A stretch of 64,000 nucleotides of DNA, taken from the NCBI GenBank assembly GCA_018398815.1, contig CM031601.1, positions 12,687,319-12,751,318 of the forward strand. The letters run 5' to 3'. A program made the position numbers and the translations under genes. The notes beneath the pieces are model-generated. The model had not been told where the DNA came from. It made no database searches and saw only the letters and a program-made list of their open reading frames with translations. The DNA is from Conus ventricosus. Its lineage: Eukaryota > Mollusca > Gastropoda > Neogastropoda > Conidae. Below, in pieces: positions 11,119 through 24,129 of this stretch. Each line of letters starts with the position of its first letter. Within the stretch, counting starts at the first letter, position 1.

Positions 11119-11965
11119 ACTTAAGTAGCGGTCAGACATTCACAGTAAAACGATAATGCTTTAATACCAAGGCAGAGACCTGCCCATAAACTTAGGTATT
11201 CAGCCCTGCTAGCATCCGTGTATTGCTAGCCTACCGATCGTCGCTCTACGGGATAAAGCCTACTCGTGCGTCGTTTCTTAAAGGCTCATACTTCATTAAA
11301 CTTTTATTTTCCATATTCGGCCGATTATAGGTAACTGCATGCTTTTGTTCTTTGCCTTTGTAATTCAGTCTTTTCAGTTCTTGGCATGTTTGAACTGATG
11401 AATACTCTGTATGGTCGAATTAATCACTGTATCGACGTCTGTAACCCGGTTTTCATTTTGGAAGGGAATTTAACTCCGTAGACCTGTGGGTTAGGGCCAT
11501 CGGTCTGATCCAAAAAAACGATTTTGATTGGATAATTGCAAACAATCTTGGTAGGAGAAGACAACCCGAATAGAAAGCTGTTCCAAAGCCAACCCTGCGG
11601 CTCGCAATATTGCGGACATGTTCGGGTAGGGCCCAATGCTTGAATCCGTGTTGCTCAGCGTCAAGCCACGAAACCTACGGGAGCGTGCCGGTGTTCCCCG
11701 GGTTCTATGTTCCCCAGTAGCGCTGTTCCCCGTGTCTCTGTTCCCCAGTGTCGATGTTCCCGGACCGAAAAAGCGTGCCGCTGTTCCCGTACCGGTGTTC
11801 CCCAGGTTCTCTGTTCCCCAGTAGCGCTGTTCCCCAAACCGAATTCAATGCACGTTAGCGCCAGTCCGGGCCCTTCTGTACAAGGAGAGGTTGCGCCGGG
11901 CACATCCCAAGGTAAACAAAATAATAGGGAAAAAATGCACATGCCCACCCCCCTCCCCTCCCCAC

Positions 11966-11998
11966 CGAGAGAGCGAGAGAGAGAGAGAGAGAGAGAGT
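11966..11998. repeat. (GA)n microsatellite
   Basis: Short GA run inside the foldback-like element, following a CCCACC-rich stretch. Confidence 0.95.
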
Positions 11999-12140
11999 TG
12001 CACGTGCCCCACGCGTGTCAACTCAGGTTGTTCCCATTTCAACTGCGACATTGGCAGTGTCATCGCGCTTCTGTCGTCTGCGAAGCGTGTCACTTTGCGT
12101 GGCCCCCAGTGCGCATTGCCCGGCACCGTTCCAACGGATA

Positions 12141-12178
12141 GGGGGTGAGGGCGGTGGGGGGAGGGGGGGGGGGGGGGG
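12141..12178. repeat. G-rich tract
   Basis: Runs of G interrupted by single A, T or C bases. It could form G-quadruplexes and is prone to length error. Confidence 0.9.
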
Positions 12179-13129
12179 TAAGGGCAATTTCGCTGTGAGT
12201 TGCTTGGTCAAATCAGTAAGAAAAACGGAATATTTCGATCGTGTATGATTCTAGAACGGGAAGCATGAATTTGTGACGCCAGAAAAGGGTTTTGACAGTG
12301 ATGTGCTTCTTTTTACGCCTTGAACTCCTATCCCTTTATATCACACTTTGCGTGAGCTACACCTTTTCTTTCGCAACGGGCCATTTTACTTTTAGACTGT
12401 CTACACAGACCTGATGGGGTCATGCAAGTGCTGACCTGCTGGTTCCAGCGCTGTCCAGTCGGCATGAAACCCCTCTTCTACGGCCCTCCCGCCCCACCCC
12501 CAATACCCCGACCCTCCCACCCCGCCCTCCCATTGCCTCGCCTATAGCAATGAAAACATCAGTAACAACGTTTAAGTCAGCAAAACCCACCAACACCACC
12601 AACAGCAAAAACTTGGGGAACAGCAGGCCTGGGGAACACAGGGACCGGGGATTTGCGGGAATGGGGAACAGCGGGATCGCCACAGGGTGGGGAACAACGA
12701 AACTGGGGAACTTAGGGACTGAATTTCGATTTTTTTTCTTGAGGGGAACACCGGGACTGGGGAATATAGAGACTGGGGAACAAAGAACCTGGGGAACAGC
12801 GGCATGACCCCAAACCTACTACCTCTGCGGGCCTCATTAGGCCTACGTGGAGAAGATGACATCTCGCCTGGATACCTCTCCTCGCCGACCATCTGCGCAT
12901 GTGGTTACACATGTGGGTTGTCCGCCAAAGGCAGGGCCAGACAGGGAGTCATCACGAATGACTCGTACATGAACGAAGTGAAACGAAGGCAGCATAACGA
13001 AGTGGAAAGAAGTTCCTGCAAGCTGCTTCGCTCATGCGAATTTTGTGCGGTGCAAGAAGTAGGAGGTTAATTCCAAAATGCGCCTTTACTTCGGCAGCGT
13101 TAAACGGAGCTGAGTTTAGATCTCTTTAA

Positions 13130-15000
13130 TGTAGTAGTAGTAGTAGTAGTAGTACTTAATAAGGACCGGCTTTTTAGCCTTAGGCCTTACAGCCTATTTG
13201 CGTCCCCTCATTATTTTTAATTTAAGTTCGGTCTTGTTGCATGCCTATCATCTTATAGATAACATTATATTCAACCCACACTAAAGAAAGCATCTTTCAA
13301 TTTAGGGTCTTCGTCTAGGAGTTTTTTTTAAAGCTGTTGATGCCAGGTGCATATTTGGTGTTAGTAGGCAGTGCATTCCAATAATTAGCAATTTTGAAGG
13401 TAAAACAAGACTTTCTTTTGTTAGTAGTATGACAATGTCTAATAAAAATCTTGCCTTCATTTTTTCTTGTGCAATCCACTTCTGAGAATTTGAAAAGCGC
13501 ATGCACATTAACATCATCATAATTATGGAATATTTTTAAAAAATTGGATCAGGTCTCCTCTGATCCTCCTTCCTTTCAGTGAGTGTAATTGGAGATAGTG
13601 TAATCTTTCTTTATAGTTTAAATTACTACATTCTTTCAGGATTTTAGTAGCTCGCCTTTGTACATTTTCTATCATTTTTGACTGTCTCTTGAGATGGGGA
13701 CTCCAAATTACATTACCGTATTCGAGATGAGGTCTAACAAATGCTTTAAATAACTTGATAAATGTCTCCTTTTCTAGGAAGGTAAAAGTTCTCCTGATGA
13801 GTCCCATCATCTGATTTGCTTTGTTCACCACTCCTGGATGTGAGGATCAAAGGATAGATCTTTATCAAAGGTTACTCCCAGATCTGTTTCTTCATCACAT
13901 GTATTTATTTTCTGCAATTCGTCGTTCACAATCATAGTATATTCAAACTGTTTATTCTTTTTGCCAATGTGCATAACCTTACATTTTGCTACATTGAAGT
14001 AAAGGTTCCATTCATCTGACCATTCTTGTAGCTTGTTTATGTCCTGTTGGATCTTTGTGCTGTTTGTCGCCTTATCATATATTTTTGTGTCATCTGCAAA
14101 TATTTTGCATGTGGTTTGAGTCATGTCCGGTAAATCATTAATGAACACAGTGAATAATATCGGCCCGAGGATACTACCCTGTGGAACTCCACTTAGGACC
14201 TCAGATGTCTTGGATCTCTCTTCTCCCACTCTCACTAACTGTGACCTTCCTTTAAGAAAACCTCTGATCCAGTTTAGAACATTACCATTTACTCCATATG
14301 CTTTTAGTTTAGTTAGCAGCCTTTCGTGGGGGACAGAATCAAATGCCTTTCTAAAATCCAAATACATTTTATCAATTGGTTCCCCATTATATACCAATTC
14401 TGTTAGGTTGTCTATTACCTCTAGTAATTGTGTGACACATGATCTCCTCTTCCTAAATCCATGTTGGCATTTAGCATATAAGTCATTTTCAGTCAAATGA
14501 GCAACTACCTTACAAAGCTCTCTAAAATCTTACATGCAATACAAGTCAAACTCACCGGCCTGTAATTACCTGGGTCTGTTTTGGAACCTTTTTTAAATAT
14601 AGCTGTGACCTCTGCAATCTTCCAATCTCTAGGCAAGGACCCTGTTTCTAAGGATTTGTTAAATATATTGCATAGTGGACTAGCTATCTCATCACTTACT
14701 TCTTTTAACACTCGTGGTGGAATGAGATCGGGACCTTGAGACTTGTTAGGATTTAATTCTTTAAATTTGCTTTTAACTGCATGTGTGGTTACCCTTACAT
14801 CACATATAGATACACCATCAGATCGGGAACACTCTGGTAAGTTTGGGACACTACTTAGGTCCTCACGTGTAAAAACGCTAGAGAAGAAGTCGTTTAGCGT
14901 TTCCGCCTTTTCTTTATCGTTATCTACCAAACTTCCAAAGTTTAATGAAACTTGCGCTAGCTTTTTCACTTTTGCGCGTGTCTCTGCCCGGTTTCATGCG
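13130..15000 (-). pseudogene. CR1-like LINE, 5'-truncated
   Basis: Read on the minus strand, the frame entering near 14990 carries the pre-RT region (DKEKAETLNDFFSSVFT), RT motifs PDLIPPRVLKE, WKIAEVTAIFKKG and YRPVSLT, then QHGFRKRRSC, the LDFRKAFDSVPH block, SGVPQGSILGP and the catalytic FADDT (about 14090). The thumb follows with LGVTFDKDLSF and VRPHLEYGNVIWSPH. The element lacks ORF1 and the endonuclease (5' truncation near 15000). It is broken by frameshifts near 13828 and 13520. The downstream end has a (CTA)n run on this strand (13132-13158), matching the short 3' microsatellite tails of CR1-type elements. Identification as a CR1-superfamily LINE is strong. Confidence 0.9.
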
Positions 15001-15137
15001 AATTACAACTTCAATCACACCTTAACCTCACTTTGAAAGTTCAAAATGATGTGATGACAGGTCAGGGAAAGGCCATAGCCATGGTAAATCGATCTGTTTC
15101 GTCACCTTTTGTCTGTTGACGTAACCTCTCAGGACCT

Positions 15138-15138
<1 letters not shown>

Positions 15139-15168
<30 letters not shown>

Positions 15169-15371
15169 GGGGAAGAGTGGGCAGGGGATCACGTGACCCC
15201 GATGTGTACTTGTAGACCTCGCTTTGGCGTCACAGACCTCAAGTGCATCACCGTTAAAAAGCGACCAAAATGTAATCACTTAAAAAGATCACAACTTTCT
15301 TTTCAGGTGTCGGGTTGATGTACACTTTATGCCATGCATCTCCATCCCCCCCCCCCCCCCCCCCCCCCGCC
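15139..15371. repeat. Poly-G and poly-C tracts facing each other
   Basis: A G tract (15139-15171) and a C tract (15347-15371) lie about 180 bases apart, so one strand could fold back on itself. Length calls in such tracts are unreliable. Confidence 0.85.
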
Positions 15372-16800
15372 CCTTTCGGATGGTGGTGTTCATTTTTAGA
15401 TTGAGGGATATCTTTTTTTTTCCCTCGACCTACCATGTGCTGAGCGTGTGTCATTCTTGATATTGTTTCTGCGTGTTACTCATTTTTACAGCGATTCTTA
15501 CCTGCTTTGAACTCAGATTTATTATTATTATTATTTATTTTAAATCCTGCTTAACTGTTTAGGAGTGCGCTCCCCCCTCCTCCTCCACCCTGTTTCTTCC
15601 CCCCCACCCCACCCCCTCCCCTGTGATTTTTCAAATACAGTTGAATGGACCATCAAAAACGTGAAGTACTCAGTTTGAAAGAAGCTTGGAAATATTCATA
15701 TGAAATGAATACAATGGCATTCAATTAAGTATAATCAAGAAAACTGTTCAGCAAAGACCAAAAATATAATCAAGAAAACTTTTCAGCAAAGACCAAAAAG
15801 CCATTGATAATGTTGATTTTTGTTTCAGTAAAACACCAGGGAAGGGGAAATAAATCATATGATTAATATGTCATCCATTGATGGAAAACATAAGTGAATG
15901 GTGAATAAATAACTAAATAGATAGTACATGTATGACAGCAAGAGACCAAGATCTGAAATATTGATATTGACTAGGGCATTTGGAAAGCAAAGGGAAGGAA
16001 TTATCAGTCAGGAAAGCCACAAAATAGGGGAGATGACAGACAGTATGGTGCAATCATCAAGTAGACCTTTTTCAAAGAGGTGCAGTACACACACACACAC
16101 AAATTTGTTTGATTTAATCATTAAATTAATCTCTTTACATTTATAAACATTTTTATTGTGAATGTTTCTTGATAATATACAATGTAAATGATGTGATTAT
16201 GTATGAATGTGCTTTATAAATAATATTATGTATAGTATAATGTGCAGTGAGTTTATGAAATGATTGTTTTGTGATGTTGATAATTCTTAATGTTTTTGTG
16301 TTTGGTCGGTTTAACCAAATTTTCTAATGAGAATAATAAAGTGTTTTTTATCTTACACACACCCCGCACGGCGCGCATACACACACACAATCATGAGCAT
16401 GATCATGAGTCAGATTCTTTTTTAATCAATGGCTGTGTTACCATTATTGCTTTGTGTATATCATCACTTGTATTCGGTTTAAAACCTAATGATGGTTTGG
16501 CTTGTTGATGCTTTTCACTGCACGAACCACAATTGTTTTCACAGTAATTGATAAAGGTCGTTTCAAATTACTCTACTTTTATGTGATCCACCATGTCTGG
16601 GCAAATAAAAACTCTGAAAGCGGTTTACAGTCAGTCTGATGGTTTGGGGGTGAATTTGCTGTGTTTTGAATGTGTTGTGTGCATGTGCGTTTTTTTGTAG
16701 AGATCAGTTTTCCTTTAGGGGAATGACTCCAGCATTCTTGGTCCGTTTTTTTAATGCGTTGATGGAACTTCATCTCTCATCCCCTTGTGCGTCTGATACT
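15372..16800. other. Unassigned AT-rich sequence
   Basis: No gene recognised. It contains a 35-bp tandem duplication (ATAATCAAGAAAACT..., 15731-15800), short CA runs (16088-16102, 16371-16391), and otherwise AT-rich unique-looking sequence. Confidence 0.6.
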
Positions 16801-17300
16801 GAGTACCTACCTCTCTTCCTGCAAATTTGCCCACCTTTCTGTATTGGTTGGTTCTCCTTTTCCCTGTATTTTTTTCCTGCTTCTTTTTTGCTTCCTGCTC
16901 CACCATTTTGCTTTCATTCTTCCTGCATAATTGCCTGCCTCTCTTCCTTTTTTACTTGCTGCTTCTTTTCCCAATATATTGCTTCTTGCCTCCATTCCTG
17001 TCTCCCTCTCTTTGTGAGTTGTTGCTTCCTCCCTTCCTGTATTTCTGCCTGCCTCTCCTCCTGAATTGTTGCCTGCCCAACTGCGTTGCTCCCTTCCTCT
17101 TTTTTCTGTATTGCTGTCTGCCTCTTTTTCTCTGTTGTTGCCTGCCCTCCTCCTTCCAAATTGCTGCCTGCTGTTTCCTGTGTTGCAGCTGGTCTCCTTG
17201 CTAAGCCAAGTATTTCGTATTGCTTCCTCCCATTTCCACCTTTGTTCATGTCTCGCCCTTATTTGTTTGACACCTGCCTATCTCCCTCACTCCAAAAACT
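16800..17300. repeat. Pyrimidine-rich degenerate repeat
   Basis: Repeated TTGCCTGCCTCTC / TTGCTTCCTCCCTTCCTG phrases make a strongly strand-biased CT-rich tract. It gives long Cys/Leu/Phe-rich open frames that I regard as artefacts of composition. Confidence 0.7.
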
Positions 17301-17479
17301 TGCCTCTCTCATTGTCATCTCAAAAATCAACTTGGGGACAGATGGAGATATCCAATTGTTCTCTACAGGGTACACAACTTGAGGCTGTGGGAACACTATT
17401 TTTTTTAAGTCTTTTTTCTTGCCATTTTCAGTTTGCTGCTCATAGCTCCTGAACAATCTCTTGGCTAAAAGTAAATGTC

Positions 17480-20400
17480 AAAGATAGTTTTTCAGATGTA
17501 CGGCGACTGGGAGGTTCTCCAAAGAGAAAGAAAATCGACGACCCACTTAGAATCCCCTTTTCCAGTCAAGAAGTCAGAGACAATGTCTTGCAGTCTGTAA
17601 GGAAAGCCAAAAGGAATGATGCAAGCACGGAAGACAGGGAAATCAAAACTGTATTTGAAGTTAAGTGTGAAGAAGACTTGACTCCAACTGAGCGTAAAGA
17701 AGGGGAAGCTCTTTTAAAGGGATTTAAAAACAGAAACAGGAGCAGTCAAGACAAGAGGGGGACCAAAAAGCAAATGGATAAGAAAAAACGGCGCAGTGGT
17801 GAATACGGGAGGGTACCCGATATCACCAGATTAGAACAAAAGACAGAAAGAGAAAAGAATAAAAGCTATGTACAAAATTTTTAATGCAGAAACAAACTTA
17901 AAATTTTTCTAGCATGCACAAACTGCACATACTTTGAAAAATAAGAAATTTTGATTTTTTGGTTTGTTTATATACAAATGCAGATAGTTTTTGAAAAGCG
18001 ATCAGAATTGGATGCATTAATTGAACTGCATAAACCAGCAATCAGGGGTATTGTTGAAATCAAACCGAAGAACCTTAATATGCAGTTCAAGAATGCGAGA
18101 TAGCCAATCCCAGGCTTTGAAATCTTCCACAACTTGGAAAGTGAAGGTAGAGGAATCTGTCTGTATGTCAACAAGATATGAAACCATCAAAAAGAGAGAT
18201 GAAAATCGACTTTAAGAATATGTGCTTGTCGACTGCAGACTGAGTGAGGATGAACCATGACCATAGGTCTTGTTTACAGAAGCCCTAGGGGCACGGAAGA
18301 AAACAACAAAAATTTAAACAAGCTGTTGCTGAACATAGTGGAGACAAAGCCTCCCACCTTCTTTGTGGTGACTTCAACTTCCAGAAATTGATTGGGCAAA
18401 GGAGAGATGCAGCACAGGTGAAAATCACCCAGCAAGCAAATTTTTTGAAGACAACCCAAGATGCATTTCTGATACAACATCAGAAAGAAAACACGCGCAT
18501 AAGGTTGGGCAGAGACCCACACTGGACGACCTCGTATTGACAAACAGAGACCGACATAATTAACGCCATTACTACAGCTCCAGGACTGGTAAAAGTGACC
18601 ATGCCACCTTGATCTTAAAGTCTCATGCCGTTACCAAGGAGCCACGAACAACCCCCGTTTAAATTTTAATAAAGCAAACTACAGTGAGATGGAAAGGGAT
18701 CTGGGAGCTGTTAAATGGGAGGACGAACTCAACAGCTTACCATCAATGAGGCATGGAAAAAATTCAAGGAACGACTGAACCATGGGGCTGAAAAACATGT
18801 CCCCAAAACCAGTGGTTTAAACACCCCGAGAAAAAAATGGATGGATGGGGGAACGTTTAAATCATGCGCAAAAACACAAGCTCTTCAGACGATGGTCAGA
18901 AACCCGGATGATGGTAAGGAATATCTGGCATATGCAAAAGCCAATAACAAGGGATCTAAAGCATGCAAGAAAGCAAAGAAGAAACTGGAGGCCACAGTCG
19001 CCGCACAGGCCAAAACCAACCCCAAGCATTTTTGGGCTTATGTCAAATCAAAAACAAAGATGAAAACAGGAGTAGGTGACCTGGAAAAAGAAGATGGAAC
19101 CAAACAACAAACGCAAAGAAAAAGCTGACCTCCTAAATAGCTTCTTCTGGAGTGTCTTTAACAAATGAGACAGAGGGCGAATTACCAGAGATACCCCAGT
19201 ACAGTTATGAAGAAGAACTGTGCGGTCTTACCATCACCACAGAAGAAGTTAAGAAACTCATCTCGAATTTAAATGCTTTTAAGGGATCAGGACCAGATGG
19301 TATCAGCACCGCATGCTTGTCGAGTTGTCAAGCGCCTAGCAGTTTCCCGTGGCCATCATTTTCAGGAAGTCACTAGAGACGGTAAGATCCTAGAGGATTG
19401 GAGAACAGCAACGGTCACCCCCATTCTCAAGAAAGGAAGGTCGGCTCAAAGCAAACAATTTCAGACCTGTGAGTCTCACCTGTGTGCTGTGTAAGACGAT
19501 GGAAAAGCTGAAACCGTGAAAAGTGATGGCGCACCTACTAGATAACAACCTAATCAGTAGACGGCAACACGGTTTCCATCAAAGGACGCTCATGCATAAC
19601 CCAGCTTCTGGAAACCCTGGATATCTGGACAGAGACTTTGGATGCTGGAGGTGGCATAGATGCCATATACATGGATTTCATGAAGGCTTTTGAAGCGTAC
19701 CGCACCGCCGATTGATAGCAAAGTTGAAGCCATGAATAAGGTAAAGTCCTCAGTGGATCCAAGATTTCCTGACCAACAGAGTGCAGTGCGTCAATAATAA
19801 CGGGAAAAAGGTTTAGGCCAAGCAATGTACCACGGCTCCCACTGGGCAGTGTGTTTTGACCTGTTTTTTTTTCTATTGTACAATCAACGATTTTGCCCCG
19901 ACATTGTCCAAAGTCATGCTGGCTTTTGCTGATGATACAAAAATTTTGCCCGAAAATGCAATAAGGACGCACAACCCAAACTCTCCAAGAAGATCTTAAC
20001 CGACTCAGAGGTGGTCAACTGATTGGCAAAATAAAGTTTCCAACCCTCAAAAATGCAGGGGGATTTGGCTTGGTAACCCCAAACAGAGGCAATTTCGATG
20101 AACAGCAAAACCTGAGGGTGAGGACTGTACTAATAGACGGAAGAGAATGAAGTAAGAGCGGGACTTGGAGTGTTGGAGACAGGCCTAAATTTCAAAACAG
20201 GTGGAAAGCCAACACAAAGGCCAATAGGAATCCTTGGGTCATCGAAGGGTTCTTTGAAATTACTACCCAGAAACCATGTCAACTTACAAGTCCCTTGTGA
20301 GGCCAATTCTGAGTACGGTCACGCATATGGGAGCCAGATTCAAAACCCTGTGTGCGATTGGAGGATTGTCCAAAGGCGAGCACAAAACTCATTGGCCCCT

Positions 20401-20850
20401 GAAAGAAAAATCATATCTGAGCGCTGGCATACTTAAGCTGCCAACCTGGGAACACCGCAGAAATAGAGGCGAACATGATTGACACTTTCAATTCGTGCAT
20501 GTTTATATGATACAAGACAGACCTCATTTCCGCTCCACCTAGGTAAGAACACAAGAGGGAACTCTCTAAAATTGGAAAGGACATTGCAGCTAAATTGCGT
20601 TCCAACTTCTTTGCGCAGCGAAGTGGTGTCCACATGGAACAGTCTTCCAGATTGGTTGTGACAGCCCCCAGCATTTGCTTTAAAATAAGACGGAGCCCCC
20701 TGGGAAGTCTTCCGGGAACAAATTTGACCCAGCTGTAAACTAGTGCTTTTGCATGCAGCACGCAAGTCTAGTTGAACAGGAGTGGTGAACAAAGGCTTGT
20801 AAAAAGGCCTCAAACACCCTAATCAAGTATCAAGTATTAAGTAAGTATCT
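17480..20850 (+). pseudogene. Decayed CR1/L2-like LINE with ORF1 remnant
   Basis: Plus-strand fragments in the expected order. An ORF1-like tail (17500-17830) has the DLTPTERKEGEALL helix seen in ORF1 of CR1-type elements. An endonuclease start with EIKPKN follows (about 18057). Then come GDFNFQKLI (about 18370), TQDAFLIQHQKENTR (about 18450), and pre-RT and RT parts (NSFFWSVFTNE about 19139, LNAFKGSGPDGI about 19270, WRTATVTPILKKG about 19400, FADDT-like LAFADDTKI about 19920). A C-terminal STWNSLPDWL lies at about 20630. Many stops and indels make it inactive. It ends in AAGTATC-like short repeats at about 20820-20850, a possible 3' tail. The clade is assigned by motif style only. Confidence 0.82.
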
Positions 20851-23234
20851 CACACAAATTCTTTCTTTGTCTCTCAGCTTCCATATTATAAATACAAGAA
20901 TGCTTTTCAGGTCATGTACAATTACACCCTACAATACCTAGCATGCTTTTTGGTCATTCATCTACGCACACAACACCACGCACACACACCAGTGTGCAAA
21001 AATGAATCACCACACAGGCATGCACACACACACACCGCAAGCACGCACACAAAACAGTGTGCAACCCCGAGCACACACACACACACACAGTGCAGGAATG
21101 AAAATGCAACTTGACGTTGATTCACATTCATGAACAGAACAAAAAGTGAAGCATTGGTCTTAAGAAACATTTTAAAAAACTCTTTAGCAATTACATGATG
21201 ATATACCATAGCAATTGAGGTCTGGAAACCCACAAGACAGGAAAAGAAAGCATCAAGCTTTTTTTCTTACAAAGTATGGGTTCCATTGACCTGGGATGTA
21301 CAAAAAAGCTAAAAGCAATATAAATTTTCTTATTACCAATTGACAAAACAAAACTTGTACCCATTTAAATTGTCGGGCTTGAGGCACATCTGAATTTCAG
21401 GTCAAATTTAATGGACATTTCTTCTTTGTGAATTTAGCAAAAAGACGAGCCTCTGGCCATACTCAGCAGTTTAAGGTAACTTGCTATTGCTCATTTTGAA
21501 AGCCGTTTTTCCTGGATGGTTCCATTTGGCGTTGTGGCAGATCTGACCTACTGTTGTTGCCATTTTAAAGGTTTTATTCATAGCGTTTAACAGAACCTAC
21601 TGGGAGGTCCTGTCTAACTGTAGATTTGTTTGTGATATAGCGAGTGTATACACACTCAATGACTCATGCATCCATACTTCAGTGTCTGTGCATTTGCAGA
21701 AATGTGTAGTAAGTTTTCAGATGCATGAAAGTTTTTTTTAGTCCAACATGCATGTTGCCACATTCCTTGGTGTGAGAAGTCTTTTGTATCTAGAAAGTCA
21801 ACTGGCAGGGTAAAATTTTGTCGCAGGAAAAGCGAGGTGTGAGATGAGCTCTGGGAACATGGATGATACATAAAACTTCAATACTTCTTTTTTAGAGTCA
21901 CAACCGATTTCACATGTAAATTTCAGATTATAATTTTAGGAAGTGATCACACACATATACACACACACAAAATATGTGGCCTGCCCACACATTTGAACAA
22001 TCACGCATGCATGCACCTACACATACAATGTGTTATGTGAAGGCATTAGATCCAAAAACATTGTTTTACTTGCCATGGCCGCTTCTCTCTGGGTAGGGGT
22101 TGAAGAAACCGCCCACATATTTTTGAAGATCTCGCGCAACAGCAGAGTTCATCCAAAAACTTTGAATGGTTTCAGCAGTGTTTGCTGACTGGTAATTCCC
22201 GTTCAGACGTTTTTTTAACCCCACTGATAGGTATCTTCATTGCCAACACAACTGCCAATTCGGTAAAAGAAATCTGTCAGGGTTTGTCTGTTTCAGGCAG
22301 AAAATGTGATCCCCATTGAAACAACCTGTGAAGTGTGTCACTAACTTGGATGCTGGTCTCACTGACAACTCCACATTGCCAGGAGTCCAGTTACAATCCA
22401 AAGAACAGCGTGGGAAATACCCATACCCATGATACTGAGTGTCAGTGGATGTGCAGAACTGCCATCTTTCCAATGCATCCTTGGTGACCAAGCCTGATCA
22501 AAACAGCAACAATTCCAGTGCCTTTTTTGTTTTGTTTGTTTTGTTTACTTCTTTCCTTCTTAAAAATCATTCTTCAATGTTTTATAGTTTGCATTTGCTT
22601 TGGGGTGGTCAGTTTGTTTGCTGTAGCCTTTCTCTTATGGCTTAGGAAAATTTTGCTTTCCAAGTTTTGACAAAATGTCAAATCCATACAGGGCAGACAG
22701 ACATTTTCTGGAACACTGCACAGCAAAATACTCGGACAAGGACAAAAATGGACTACCCATGGAAGCACATTCAAGTCACCCACAGGAGGACACAACCATA
22801 TTCTTCCTATCACATTGCCTGTGATGCAAATCAAACCAGGTGGCCAAGTTTGAGAGCTAAATTGGCCAAACTGAACTTCACCCACAATACTAAAAGCTTT
22901 AAGATTCACATAATGTGGCAGATTTACTCGCTCTTGCTTTTCACATAATACTGACCCATTTACCCTGATCTGTGTACATGTGGATGAGTGGTAATCCATG
23001 CTTTGGGGAGAAACAGACATATCCGTACAGCATTGTATTTTACTCAATTGCTTTTGTGCAAACATTTCTCAGTTAAGAATTATTCACAGCAGACATTCAC
23101 ACACACAGAGTGTCAAGACGTGCACAAACGTGAGTACGCACAAAGCCATTCACACATGCATGAGCATGGTTACATGCTTAGATACATAAGCACACATTCA
23201 GATGTGCAGACACGCGTCATATATAAGCACATAC
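20851..23234. other. No recognised gene; CA-rich patches
   Basis: CA-rich segments at about 20965-21090, 21946-21970 and 23095-23235. Minus-strand open frames at 22237-22491 and 22574-23065 exist but show no domain. The first sits behind a plausible acceptor (GTTTTGATCAG, ending near 22482) and could be a 3' exon. I cannot assign it. Confidence 0.5.
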
Positions 23235-23531
23235 CAGGGTTGCACATCCACGTCGGACATCGGACATAGACCGATTGCACATGCAAAATGTCCGATATAA
23301 CTGGCAGTGAAGAGGACAAATGTCCCATTACTTTGCCGAAAACGCGGTCACTGTCCGATAGCTTTCCGATGCTCACGGACATGGCACCGGCCGTTTATAT
23401 CAAGCCCGCATAATTATTTGAGTCCGACCGTCGTACAGAACTCCAGTCTGTAACTTTAGTGTAAGCCCACTGCCCAGTGAATCACTAGGCCTATTACTAG
23501 TCCCGTGTGGCACTGGCACTAAGCTTAGTGG

Positions 23532-23619
23532 CGAGCCGTGGCGGTCTATTTTTAGCTCGTTGGCTTGCAACTCTGCCTCCCTGACTGGCAGAGGCTGAGC
23601 CAGCGAGGTTCACGGCTCG
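23532..23619. other. Long imperfect hairpin
   Basis: CGAGCCGTG (23532-23540) pairs with CACGGCTCG (23611-23619). Inside, CTCGTTGGCT pairs with AGCCAGCGAG and CTCTGCC with GGCAGAG. The nested arms give a nearly continuous stem. It lies in the hAT-like element and may be structural or precursor-RNA-like. Confidence 0.6.
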
Positions 23620-24129
23620 CAGCTGAGAGCTCGCAGCCAGCTTGTGTCAGGGTTATTTTTAGCGTAAAGCGGCTAAAGAGCGATAAGCCCTATTGTACTT
23701 GTTACGTGTTGTAGGCCATGTAGGCACATGTTGCTGAAGCGGAGACTGGAAAGGAATCCTTGCTCCACGACGAGGGTGCAAATGGAAGGACCAAGTGATG
23801 TCAAGGGGGAATCAGAATGGGTGTTCAGGGTGACAGAAAAGTGGGAGAGAAAAGGAAAAGAATGCTCTTCAACCAAAAAGACGACTCCAAATGAATCAAT
23901 ATTGTACTTGAATACTAGCATTAGCAATGAATAGTGATTTAGGAAAGACACTGCCTCTGTGTGTGTGACTGTGTGTGTGTGTGGACTAGTAATAGTATGT
24001 TTACCAAACATGGCTTCCCACTCTAGGAATATAGTCAGCTTTTCTTCTTCTTCTTCTTCCTAAAATACTGGTTCACTCAAAAATGAGTAGGTCACCAGCG
24101 CGCATGTTAAAAAGTAAAATAAAATAACA

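Larger units (their letters stand above)
11679..12811. mobile_element. Foldback-like element with GGGGAACA-rich inverted ends
   Basis: The left end (GGGAGCGTGCCGGTGTTCCC) and the reverse complement of the right end (GGGGTCATGCCGCTGTTCCC) match over about 37 bases. Beyond that, the left arm carries many TGTTCCCC copies (to about 11838) and the right arm many GGGGAACA copies (from about 12612), in mirrored orientation. AAACCTAC flanks both sides directly (11671-11678 and 12812-12819), an 8-bp target-site duplication. The middle holds a GA microsatellite, poly-G and GC-rich sequence without coding capacity. A non-autonomous DNA transposon is the best reading; the superfamily is unresolved. Confidence 0.8.

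Noticed and set aside
16666..17452. Cys/Leu/Phe-rich membrane protein frames
   Set aside because: They follow a pyrimidine-rich degenerate repeat, with several frames open together and no coding signature.
22574..23065. 163-codon minus-strand frame
   Set aside because: No recognised domain, no splice or start support, and an overlapping plus-strand frame is equally open.
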